Part shown: piece after piece, positions 47,216 through 58,073 of the stretch
Layout: the number at the start of each line of letters is the position of its first letter
Numbering within the stretch: position 1 is the stretch's first letter
Assembly: GCA_030685235.1 (NCBI GenBank)
Contig: MU839090.1
Span: 310,001 to 374,000, forward strand
Reading direction: 5' to 3'
Length of the DNA stretch: 64,000 nt
DNA from: Copromyces sp. CBS 386.78
Taxonomy: Eukaryota; Ascomycota; Sordariomycetes; Sordariales; Sordariaceae
The notes under the pieces: model-generated
What the model was told of the DNA's origin: nothing
Databases searched by the model: none
Seen by the model: only the letters and a program-made list of their open reading frames with translations
Translations under genes and position numbers: made by a program

Positions 47216-50200
47216 AGGGTATTTACAATCTAATTACTACGCTATACTCGCATAGACTCCCCGTATCCATTAAAATCGATATTGAAGGATCCTAATCAAC
47301 CCGCTAGCCTATATTATATACGATTTATATTAAATACTACCGTACCCGTACCCATATTAATTATACCTCCCAAGCGCTCCCTCCTTAATAATAGTAATAA
47401 CTTCCGACGGTCGAAACAGCTTTTACAGCCTAATGCCCGCGTAGTTTGAGTAAATACTGTTTCTAAAGCCGGAAATACAGACGATACTAACGATAAGCGG
47501 GCGGGGGATATAGAGGCGATAATAAGCGGCGCTATTACTCTAGAGACTCCTAACCAACTAGACCGGCCCAATCCCAAAATTATATTCGTTAATAATAATA
47601 ATAATAATAATATAATAAAAGGTAATAATATTATTAGATTTATAAAAGTAAGTATTGTAAGTAAGTAGTTTATTCGCCGTACTTCGTCTATACCCGCCAA
47701 CCCTATACGGCGTATTATAATCCGATTACCTACTATTATTACCTCTTTAATTATTTCGATTTCGTTTGTTCTTCTAACAATTACTTCATCTTCTCGAATT
47801 CCCGCCGTTACTCCCGCTATTATTCCCGCTCGTATTCGAATTCCTTGCGCCCCGGCGCGCCCCCGGGCTAAAAAGCAACCGCCGCCGCCTCCCCGTTATA
47901 AAACCCCTATCGAAAATAAAAATAAATCCTATTATATAATAATTATAAGCAATAGTAGGGGGGACGAATATCCGCCTCTATTTTAAATATTATAAATATT
48001 ATAAATATTATAAAACGAAGTTAAAATCGTTAAAGTAGCGCCTCGTATTTATACGGCGCCCGCTAGAAAATCGCGCAAACCGAAAATAATACTAATACTA
48101 CCCCTAGCGCCCCAAATCCCCAACTATCTTAATATCTTATTTATATATAATAATATATAATTAATAAATAAAAATTTTAACGACCTCTTTACAAAGCCTA
48201 ATAAACTACTTACTTTCGTTTCGAATAATTGTATATTTATTAAAAAGGACGATTTTAGCGAAGTTTATTCAAACGATTACGATTTTAGTATTAGGCTCCT
48301 AACTAAATTATAATATATTAAGAATAACCTTATAGAAATTATTCGTAACGAATATAATATTATTAATATAAATCCCTATATTATTATATAATATACAAAT
48401 TAAGCGGTTAGTATATAGGAAACGAATAGGAAAAATATAATATTTTTTTAAAATTGTATTATCTTTAAGAGAGACGATTTAATTACGCCGTTTAATAATA
48501 ATAATATTTTAAAGGTAATAATTAATTTCGTAGGGTAATTAATTAAATAATACTTTCTTATAATTACGGTTTATTTCTATATTATTAGCGGATTCTAATA
48601 ATAAAATAGTTCTGCCTTTATATTTAGTATACTTACCCTATTACAAGTCGCTTCCTTTATAGAATAGTTAACTAATTATAGTATTTCGCAATTAGTATTA
48701 CAATTTTAATTACAGTATAACTCCCTTCGCCCGCCTTCTTACTATTATTAACCTTCTTACTAGCTGTTTCGCCAACCCTCTATACCTACCGCCGCATCTA
48801 CCGCCGCGCCCGCTAATACTTCTAAATACCTAACGACAATTAGTACCGGCCGTAAATCTACAACGAACTTAATACTATATAAATTTAAGAATAAGCGCGA
48901 TTACGAGCGCAAAATATAGAAAGAGGGTAAGGAATCTGCTAATTTATTATACAATAAACTAATTAAAATATAGGGGTATAACTTCGCTCGCGAATATAAG
49001 AATTATTATAAAGGGTAAGAATATTATTAGTATTATATTTTTCCTAATTAAAAGCACTACTTTACCCTAATAGTAAAGGATTTTATTACCTAAACTAGTA
49101 CTATTATTACTAAACGGACTATAATTAATTAACCTCTACCCGAAATAACCTTACGGTAATTCAATTCGTTTTAATAACTATTTATTTTTTTCGCCGGCGC
49201 GCTAATATTTAAATAATTAAATAACTAGTAATTTTAGCTATTCGTACTATATACTATTCTAAGTATAAAACGTAATAGCGGTATAAAGGGTTTTATATCC
49301 GTACTTTAAATCTTCAACTTTAATTTCTAAAATAATTATTAAATTAACAGCAATACGTATAGAATTAATAATAATAATAATAACGTTGGAATATTCCTTA
49401 CCCTACCTCCTATACCCGCATTTAATAAGTATAAAAGTATAAATATAGGTACAATAAGACTATTAGAACTTATATTACCTACCTTACTTATATTATTTAA
49501 TAGTATTAGTACTAATATTAGAATTACTTCTACTTCTTATACTAATAATAACCTTCAACCTTCTTCCCTTCTACCCTTATTACCGCTAGATTAACCGCCT
49601 AATACCTATATTACCGATTTTATAAAATAATTAATTTTTAAACTCGCGCTAAAAGCTAGTAAAAATAATACGCTAAGAGAGGCGCTATATAATTTCAAAA
49701 ATTCCCTTATATCCGGGAAGTTATTACTCTACAACGTACGAAATTTACCGCCTTTATAGTATTTCGCCTATAGAGTTAATAAGAATATTTATATTATAAT
49801 TAAGAAGGCTATTAAGGACTATTTTTACTTCGAATACAATTATATCTAACGGTTGTCGTTACTATTACTACGTAATACTCTAGCACTACCGCATAATATT
49901 CTAATACTATAACCGCAATAGATACCCCCCTAGACCGTTAACCCTATAGAATTATTATAGCCGTAAAGTAAATGTTCGTTTATTACCGTCACATATATTA
50001 CTAACTATTTATATTACTAATAATTATATTTCTAAACTCCCTCTAGGATATAAACCTCGTACCCAACCGCAATCTTCCTACTTTTAACGACCGTATTTAT
50101 AATAATTTTATTTAAAACTACGTAAACGAGGAAATTAACCCTAACGATAGCCTACGTATAAATAATAACCTTACCGCTAGCGAGGTAGAACTTATTTCTA

Positions 50201-50325
50201 TTAATAATAATAATAATAATAAGGATAATAAATTTTAAAAGGGGGATTATATATACGAGGGGAGGCGAATTCTAAAGAGGGGGATTATATATAGAGGGAT
50301 TATTATATATAATAATACTATTTGA
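47216..50325 (+). pseudogene. Long decayed frame of about 1,000 codons inside the TIR element
   Basis: One reading frame can be followed from about 47234 to about 50060, then a one-base shift leads to a TGA at 50323. Almost all interruptions are TAA or TAG, as expected if RIP turned Gln and Trp codons into stops. In the first 750 nt only two stops occur (TGA 47447, TAG 47666), far fewer than random in such AT-rich DNA. Readable islands include SPYPLKSILKDPNQPA, a proline run with PPPPPRYKTPIENK, and YKFKNKRDYERKI followed by KEGKESANLLYNKLIKI. I do not recognise the family. It is a second gene of the element, or cargo. Confidence 0.6.
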
Positions 50326-50634
50326 GGGATTTATAGTACTTTTAGTATTTCTAGTACTTTAAGGGGTTTTCTTATTATTATTACTTTCTTTATATATTTA
50401 CGGTATTTTTTATATTTATATTCGTTTTTAGCTACGAACTACTTCTAATTTCAATAATATTCATCTCACTATATCTACTATATAAACTAACATCCTATAC
50501 TACTATGCCCGTTATTTTTAATTCGTATAATTGATCCCTATATAATATATTATAATCTTTTATTTTATTAGCTTCATTAAATTTATTAGAAGGTACATAT
50601 ACCTAGTAATAGTACCTTTATATAATATTAATTC

Positions 50635-51560
50635 GTTTCCCTACTTCCTATATTACCCCTTTAAAGAAAGCTTTAAACTCCCCCTCCCTCAATTAATTAC
50701 TATTAGTATACTAGTACTACTACTTTATATATACTTTTATATTACTAAAGTACGCTTCAATAAAGTTAAAATTAAGGGAATATAATAATAAGAATTAGAA
50801 TAGGATATTTCTATTATTATAAGCGACTTTAATAGAAGGATTTTTATACTATAATATATTATTTATTATTAAAATACTATAGCAATTAGGAAAAGGATTT
50901 ATTTTAAAGAGTACTTCTTTTTCAAACTATATAATAAACCTAATTATATTAATTACTCCTTTATAATATAATACATCTATAAAGCTATTTATAATTAATA
51001 TTAATAGTAAATAAAATTATTTACCCCTAATTAGGGCGCTATCTAACTATAAAAATATACCTTTTAACGCTTATCTTATACAACGAACACTATCCCTTTT
51101 ATTAACTCCAAACTTATTATAAAATACATATATCTTTATTAAAAACTTCGAAACCTTCTATAACCAATCGAATCTTAATAAATTACTACACTAAAAAACT
51201 TTATAAACTATCCTTTTATTCTTCTATTTCGAAACTTTTAAATATTTCAATATAATTACTATCGATACATATATATTTAATTCGCTAGCGAAAAAGTATT
51301 ATATTTCATCGAAATAAAGGTCGGGTTTATATCGAAGGAGCTTAAGAACTTCCTATATACTAGTAAATTAAATACAATTCGAAGTTATTATACGTATATA
51401 CTTATATTAATTTCTATAGCCTAGAGCACTAGTATAATAAAGTTAAAGGGAGTACGAAGCTTTAAATATAGCCTACTAATCGTATTATAATTCTTCTTCA
51501 AGCGCTAGATCTATCGTTCGCTAATATTAACGGTTTACGCAATTTTACGTAAATGCTCGC
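50635..51560 (-). pseudogene. Decayed Tc1/mariner-like (DDE_3) transposase, DD34E spacing
   Basis: Read on the minus strand, LLRYKPDLYFDEIQYFFASE near 51330 matches the helix-turn-helix/linker region of fungal Tc1-like transposases. FYNKFGVNKRDSVR near 51115 corresponds to the first catalytic motif (family FVDES), LIINN near 50860 to the second (family MDN), and YSLNFNFIEA near 50765 to the third (family YSPDFNPIE). Exactly 34 residues separate the second and third catalytic positions, the classic Tc1 spacing. Both catalytic Asp positions read Asn, as GAC to AAC changes by RIP would give. Many Gln/Trp positions are stops. Not functional. Confidence 0.8.
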
Positions 51561-51807
51561 CAACGACTAATATTACGTAAATAATTTATCATTACTAGCC
51601 ATTTATATAGTATATTATAGTTGCAATTATCGTACGTTGATATAGCTTTAATTTCCGGTCGAAACGGTTAAATTTGAGTGCAAATCGAGTATAAAACGAC
51701 GGAATTATCAATCTTTACGATCTGGAAAGTCGATATTGATGCATGTGTGTGTATCTGGCGGCCAGATGCAAAAGTGGGGACTGATACCGTGCTTGCAAGG
51801 CACAGCG

Positions 51808-52067
51808 GTCCTATCGTCCCAGGTCACTCACTGGTTACAACGTCCATCTCCATGCTCTTTGCCCATCATCACAACATTAGCGCCTAAGCAGTGTCTTGAA
51901 CCACTCACCACCGGGGCGATTTCCGCGACTTTTGAGCGGGGCTTGCAGAGAGCCTTAGGACGTTTACCTTACCACTCAACCCTCTTTATCCCACCACACA
52001 TCTACGCCCGCGGAAAAGGGAGAAAAAGAAATAGAGGAAAGGCCGTCTGCGAAAAGGGAAAACAGCC
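51808..52067 (+). promoter_or_regulatory. Upstream region of the Zn2Cys6 gene
   Basis: Only 260 nt of ordinary sequence separate the transposon's right terminal repeat from the start codon at 52068, so the promoter either is compact or extends into the element. No specific operator recognised. Confidence 0.45.
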
Positions 52068-53951
52068 ATGGTCGCAAATAGCGAGGGCGCTAAAGAGAAA
52101 GAGCCGGTGAAACGCCGTGCCTGTGATGAGTGCCGTATGTTCCATCCCATCTCCCCGTTCCCATCACCACATATGTCTATCATAAGTCCATCACATATGT
52201 CCACCATATGTGTATCTACATCCTGTCAGCACCATGACCGCCCAACCCGCGCTGATGTATCTTGATTAATAAATACAGGGGCACGGAAACTGGCTTGCTC
52301 CAAAGAACCAGATGGCTGCGCGCGGTGTAAGCGCGAAGGCGTGCACTGTAACTATTCGGCCCAGAAGCCCATGGGCAGGCCAAGGAAACGTCCTCACATC
52401 GACGTGGCCGAGGCATCGCGAAAGGAGGCAAAGACTGATGATGTTTCTCCAAGCGAGACGTCGGTGGCCTTGACATATCCCGTCAATATGCCCTTTGACG
52501 GGACCCTGAACCTGGATCTAGACATGTGCTTCCTCGACGTCACCAACACAGATATAAACTTCGTTGACATACTCGACCCAAATTTCCAGTTCGGCTCGTA
52601 TGGCTTCCCCTTCTCCTTGGACTATGACATCCCTCTACCGGGACCGACACCCGGGCAAATAGAGGCGATGCCCAAGGAAGACACAAGACATGCCGACCAC
52701 GCATGGATGGATTCCTCGGCTGCAGTCAACGCACACTGGCAACCGGCACTTGGGGGATACCTCACAGGCAACGTCAACTTTGACAATTTTGACGTACAAG
52801 CGTCAACGTCGTCCTCCTCCTCAATACAGCAGTATTCTTCGCCCTTCCCGAAGCGAGAACAGCCCGAAGGGATCTATGCCTACCCTGACTACGCCTCCTA
52901 CCATCCAGACACCTTCCACAACCACCACGGCTCCCGCCCAGCATCGCTATCAGAGGTCTCCGATTCAACTGTCCCCCATCTGACACCCGGCGGCTCCTCC
53001 TCCACCAGCCCCTGCGACAGCACGAACACCAACGACCACACCAGCAGCCAGCCCGCCGGCCAGTGCGCCTGCGGCGACAACCTCCGCGAGGCCATGGAGT
53101 CTCTCCGCTACGTGCCCACCGACGACATCACCCAAGCGCTCTACACCGTCCGGACCGTCACCAAGATCGCCCACGAGACCATCCTCTGCACCATCTGCGG
53201 CGACCCTCCCAGCACCCCGTTCTCCGCCGAGAGCAAGACCGAGCCCGACAACCACGCCGACGAAACCGAACCCCCCGTCTCCGCCATCCAAAACATGGTT
53301 CTCCTCGCCGCCATCCTTCCCTCCCTCTCCTCCTCCTACACCCTCCTCCTCGACCTCGTCGAAAAGGAGACTCACTCCGCCACCGTCGCCGGCCGCAACA
53401 TATTCTTCGATCTCGAAGGCTACGGCGGGCTGTGGGGCACCATCGCGACCTCCTGGAAGCGATGCGAGGACATGGTCGCCCTCTTAGCCCAGCCTTTGCC
53501 GTCTATAACCTGGCGTCTGATGGCCCGCGCCATGCTCAAGTTGGATGTGTACGGCCAGGGCGGAGCGCCAAGGACGGCGGGTCAGGGGACGGTCATCAGG
53601 TTGGGTGGCAGGGACGGCAAAAGTAATGGACTCGAGGGACCGTGTGACACGGTGGTGCATATCGGGCTGAAGGATATCTTTGCGAGGATGGAGGAGAGGA
53701 GCCGGAGAAGGCAGGAGAGACTGGAGGCGTTGGTGGCGAGTGGGGAGTTGGAGTTGGAGGGCGTGCTGCCGTCGGTGCCGCTGGGAGGGTTTGTCATTGG
53801 GAGTGGGAGTGAGAGGTCGGTGTCGCCTACTACGCCGACGAGAATTTCGTCGTCGACGTCGCCGAAGGCGAAGAATGGGGGGAAGAAGTCGCAGGGTATG
53901 AGGATCATTGATTCTGCGAAGAGTGCGATGGATAAGTTGTTGATTCCTTGA
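52068..53951 (+). CDS. Zn(II)2Cys6 binuclear cluster transcription factor
   Basis: A probable nuclear DNA-binding regulator; targets unknown. Proposed exons are 52068-52134 and 52279-53951, giving 579 residues. The 144-nt intron splits the zinc cluster after its second cysteine. The joined cluster has spacing C-X2-C-X6-C-X6-C-X2-C-X6-C (CDEC...CSKEPDGC...CKREGVHC), starting about residue 19. It is followed by a basic GRPRKRP patch resembling an AT-hook. The middle is acidic and Ser/Thr-rich. A helical segment around NMVLLAAILPSLSSSYTLLL lies in the C-terminal half, and the tail is basic. The gene is intact despite sitting between two decayed transposons. Confidence 0.9.
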
Positions 53952-54308
53952 TTTTCTTTTGGATTGTGGTCAGTAGGGGTCAGGGGAGTAAGGGGCGGAA
54001 GTTCCACACAAGCGGAAACTTTCTCTGTTCTTCGTTGCTTTGGTATGGCAGTTCTGTTCAGGTTCCAAGCGTGGAGTTTTTTGAGGTTTCCGGAGTTACT
54101 ACTAGGTACTACTTGGATATGGACATAGCGATGGTATGCATGGCCCTTCTGTTTGTCGTCATGTTGGGTAGCGGTTGGGAAGAAAGATGAGCCTAACTTC
54201 TGAACTTGTGGCTCTTCACTTCCTAACGCGAATGCTGTGTAGGTGCGATTTTGGCTATTATACAATTGGGTATCTAGTGGCACTATTAGTTGCTGCCGCC
54301 GTGAGCTA
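53952..54308. other. 3' flank of the Zn2Cys6 gene
   Basis: Ordinary-composition sequence up to the left end of the next transposon. No gene seen. Confidence 0.55.
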
Positions 54309-54777
54309 CCGTATAAACTCGGGAAATTGGGATTCGGGAAACCGCTTTTTAGGCACATTTACGTACAGATTTAAGCATATGTTACAGCATATGTACCAAC
54401 CGTACCCTCTATGAAGGAGGGTAAAATCTAGCGCCCCACCCTCCTAGCCAGACCTATAGTACCTTAGCGGTAAATTTTACCCACCTTCTAAATCCCCCGC
54501 TTCCTCCTCTATAGAGTTTATTATTGTTGTTACTAGTATTAAGGTTATTGCTATCCCTATTCGTTACTATTACTATAGATTAAGAACCCTAAGCCCTGCT
54601 ACGTCCTTTATAAGAGGAATGTACTAATAAGAAATTTAATCCTAAAAAGAGGTAGTATAATATTAGGATTATTAAACGAAAAGCCTTTATTAAGAAGGTA
54701 GAACGGAATTATTCCCGGTAATTTAAAATCCAAGTAAAAAATACGGTATAGATTATTAGATTAGCGAGTTAATTATT

Positions 54778-55350
54778 GAGAAAGTCTTTTCGGACCGTAG
54801 TAAAAGTCTTCCCATACCGTAGCCCCACCCACTTATACTCTTCCCGCGCGCTAATGTACACCAAAACTTTTGAGCCAATTAAATCGCTCGCATCCAAATT
54901 GCGGTCCACACTCTACTTCGCCCACCCAGATGTGCACCCAGATGTGCACCCAAACCACCATCGCACGCATTACGAGATATCGCCAAGTAAATAACGCGCT
55001 TTCGTCTAGCTGATAGTCGTTGACAGTTGCTGATAGTTGTTGATAGTTAAGGTAATTGAGCGATTCAATTGAGCGACTCAGCCGAACGATTCAATTGAGC
55101 GATTCAATTGAGCGATGTGCGACCGTGTGCGACCGTACCGCTAAGTGCGCTGTAAAGTGCGCTGTAAAGTGGCCATAGGTGTACATCTGGGTGCACATCT
55201 GGGTGGGCGAAGTAGAGTGTGGACCGCGATTTGGATGCGAGCGATTTGAGTGGCTCAAAAATTTTGGTGTGCATTAGCGTAGTTTGGCGCGCGGGAAGGG
55301 TGGGGCTACGGTATAGGAAGACTTTTACTACGGTCCGAAAAGACTTTCTC
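54778..55350. mobile_element. 573-bp foldback/MITE element with 8-bp target duplication
   Basis: Inverted arms of about 180 bp begin GAGAAAGTCTTTTCGGACCG at 54778 and mirror it at 55350, with small indels and mostly C/T differences. TAATTATT directly borders both ends (54770-54777 and 55351-55358), an exact 8-bp target duplication as made by hAT-type transposases. The centre has short tandem units: CAGATGTGCACC twice, GTTGAYAGTTGCTGATAG-like units near 55018-55048, repeated CGATTCAATTGAG near 55060-55115, and CGCTGTAAAGTG twice near 55148-55172. Composition is ordinary, unlike the RIP-decayed host. Non-coding. Confidence 0.85.
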
Positions 55351-55902
55351 TAATTATTAGCGGGATATAGGTTATTACCTATATAGTATAAACGAAAATA
55401 TTTTTTAATAGAATTTACGCTAGATTTCTACGACGACGACGCCCGGGAGTAATAATATTTAACGAAGTTTACCCTTTTGATAAAAGCTACTATAATATTT
55501 ATATTTATAAGGTAATTATATTCTATAATATCCTTATTATAATTATTAATTACTAATAAATATTAAAGGATAAAATCCTCCTTAATTTAGTACGCGAGGG
55601 TATAGCGATATAATTAGAAATAGAAGGGAAACTATATCAAAAGTCCTAATTTATACAGTAATAAAATAATTTAGTTATTATAGTTTAATTTTGCCGAAAT
55701 TCTATATTGTTTTTTAAAGAAGTTTACTTAGAATAAACCTACGAAAAGGAATTCTATTTTTTTGTAGTTGGTTTAATAGTTTTTTAAACCGTTTTTATAT
55801 TACGAACCGAAAGATTACTTATTAAGCTTAAAAATTGCTAATTAAATTATATTTAAAGGTAAATTTATTTTTGAAGTAAAACGATTGGAGGGAATAAATT
55901 AT

Positions 55903-55965
55903 CGGAGAAGATTTAGAGAATATCGGCGAAGACTTAGAGAATATCGGCGAAGATTTAAAGATTTT
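55903..55965. repeat. Three-copy 21-bp tandem repeat in the decayed transposase
   Basis: Units of the form CGGMGAAGAYTTAGAGAATAT occur three times, the last diverged. Length divisible by three keeps the frame, giving an Arg-rich repeated peptide in the relic. Confidence 0.8.
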
Positions 55966-58073
55966 CGGAGGTTAATAATAGAAACCCTATAGGTTTATTA
56001 AGTGGAATAGTTAGCTTACTATATTTAAAATTTGTATTCGATTTCCCCTTTATACTATTATAAATTTTAATAAAATCCCTCTCCTATTCGAATTTATTGA
56101 TAGTTATACGTTTAAAATTAAAGGAAGTAAAATTATTATAGGGTTAGCCTATATTATATGTGTTGGTGATAGTAGTTCTCTGAGACTATTATTATTATTT
56201 CGGTTAATTGGCTGCGGCCTCCCGCTATAGACTTATTAGTTTATGGCTCGAGTCCTATAAAAGCCTATTTCCCGAGCGTACTTCTATACTTCTCTTCCTT
56301 TCTTTTCCTTGTATAATTATATATATTTTATATTTATACCTAACTTTTCGCTTTCTACCTGTAATAAAAATTATATTTAGTAAAATTAGTTGTAGTAGAT
56401 GGAGAAAGCGGTAAATTATTTTAATTTTTTATATTTTTGTAAATAGTATTATTCGTTTTAAATTGACGATTATTTTTTATAGGGAGGGTAAAATTTAAGA
56501 TATTAAATAATTTTTTTATATTTATAATATATTTGTAAAGTTTAATAAGGCGGTTTACTAGAACGAGTAGTTTTTATTTATTTAGTTTAAGGAGGAAATA
56601 AAGCCCGTTATTAGAAATATTGGTTAAAAGGTATTATTAGTTATAGATATATACTTATTTTATAATATTTAACGAATTTATAATAAATTTAGAGACGATA
56701 TACTTTATAAAGTAGTACTAGTTATAATTTTTAGTAGCTTTACGAATTTGCTTTAGCCTTTCGATATAATTATTAATTTGTTATTTAAAAAAATATTGAA
56801 AGAGGAAACGTTTTTAATAGAGAAATAGTAAGAAGAAAATAATTAGGGTAAATATTAGTCTATATCTAATAGAAGGATTATAATAACTTACGTAATTTTA
56901 AAGTACTAAAAAATTTTATAAATTAATAAAAAGGATATAATAATTAAGTTTTTTAAAAATAATAATTTATTTATCCTTCTAGATAGTAGCGAAAATTACC
57001 TTATTAATATTAAAGAAATTAACTGGGTAATTATCGATTAGGATACTTAAGAGTAAGCTATTAATATTATTAAAAGTATAAATGATTTTGAATTAATCTT
57101 TAAAGGGGAGGATAATTACAACCTTTATTATATAAAAGAATAAATTAGAATTAGATTTAGTAATATATTTAAGAAGGATTTAGTAGTTTAGTATAAATAG
57201 AAGGGGTTATTATACTATAGTAGTAAAGATATATTTGTTGCCCGCCTTTAAAAATATAAATAATAGTAATAATAGGAATTAGAATAATTAGAGTAATTAG
57301 TAATTTAAATTTATTATTAGATTTATTACTACTAATTTAGATAATAGATAAATTAAAGTTCGTTATCTTTTTTATTATTACTACCTTCGTCGTCGTTAAA
57401 AGAATTAGTATTATTAATCTATTTAACGATATTAATGTATATATAAATAATACCTTTAGCTTCCTACTATTAACGTACTACCTTAAAGCGGTTATTTTAT
57501 TTATATTAGTATTTACCTAATTTAATTATATAATAGTAAATATTATTAATACCTTTAAGTCTAATTTTAAATTCGATTTTTTTACGGTTTCTATTACGAA
57601 TTTAGCCAAAGTAAGTATACTTCTAAGCTAGATTTATAAGGGTAAGGCTTTCTAGTACGTTAGGAAATAAGGGTATTCGCGGAACGACGACGTAATTAGT
57701 ATACTTAACGAATTGCTAGGAATTTAAATAATCGTTTATTATATTTAGAATAATTAATAATAGTTTTAATACTAAGGGGTTTATTTACTTATAAACGAGA
57801 TCAATATTGCTAAGGATTAACTTCGTCTTTGCTATAGCTGGATTGTTGAGGTTTGGTTATAGGGGATGGTTATAGGGGGGAAAGAAAAGATAAGGGGGAA
57901 AAGATAGGGTATAGACTAAGTATAATAATTTCGAATTTATAGTGCTCCGCGGTGGCAATATATCTCCCCCACCCAAGTTGGCAGGCATACATATGCCTGG
58001 CATCGGGCAGGAAAATGGCATATATGTGCCTGAAAAGCGGTTTCCCGAATCCCAATTTCCCGAGTTTATACGG

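Larger units (their letters stand above)
47088..51807. mobile_element. 4.7-kb TIR transposon relic, RIP-decayed, Tc1/mariner-like
   Basis: The terminal inverted repeats at 47088-47153 and 51743-51807 begin CGCTGTGCCTTGCAAGCACG and match over about 65 bp with few changes, then continue with indels. Both keep normal base composition, while the interior is extremely AT-rich and full of TA, the hallmark of RIP. Two convergent decayed coding frames are traceable (separate entries): a Tc1/mariner-type transposase on the minus strand and a long unidentified frame on the plus strand. I see no clean TA or longer target duplication at these ends, so the exact limits are uncertain. Confidence 0.8.
54640..57330 (+). 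pseudogene. Decayed pogo/Tigger-like (DDE_1) transposase
   Basis: The plus strand carries readable blocks separated by TAA/TAG at probable Gln/Trp positions. An N-terminal block KRKAFIKKVERNYSR near 54674 is cut soon after by the nested element. The core reads VLLVIDIYLFYNI near 56628, then FSSFTNLL, a TAG, and PFDIIINLLFKKILKEE near 56730-56805; this corresponds to the family pattern LLVWD...SGLTSLLQPLDVSVNKPFK. Further on, IIIKFFKNNNLFILLDSSEN near 56937 fits the conserved Tigger C-terminal region. A 21-nt unit repeated three times lies in frame at 55903-55965. Family call rests on motif order, recalled from memory. Confidence 0.7.
54309..58073. mobile_element. 3.8-kb TA-flanked TIR transposon relic, pogo/Tigger-like, RIP-decayed
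   Basis: The left end (CCGTATAAACTCGGGAAATT from 54309) equals the reverse complement of the right end at 58073 over about 48 bp almost without mismatch, through GGGATTCGGGAAACCGCTTT. TA borders both ends (54307-54308, 58074-58075), as for Tc1/mariner superfamily elements. The interior is AT-rich with RIP-type decay and carries a degenerate plus-strand transposase. A younger 573-bp element is inserted at 54778-55350. Confidence 0.85.

Noticed and set aside
47314..47700. Minus-strand open frame of 128 codons in the AT-rich element, rich in Leu and Ile
   Set aside because: It is the antisense of the plus-strand decayed frame; the Leu/Ile runs come from AAT/TAA-type simple sequence.
51678..51887. 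Short frames over the right terminal repeat (and 46927-47148 over the left) with similar translated sequence
   Set aside because: Their similarity simply reflects the two copies of the terminal inverted repeat, not related genes.
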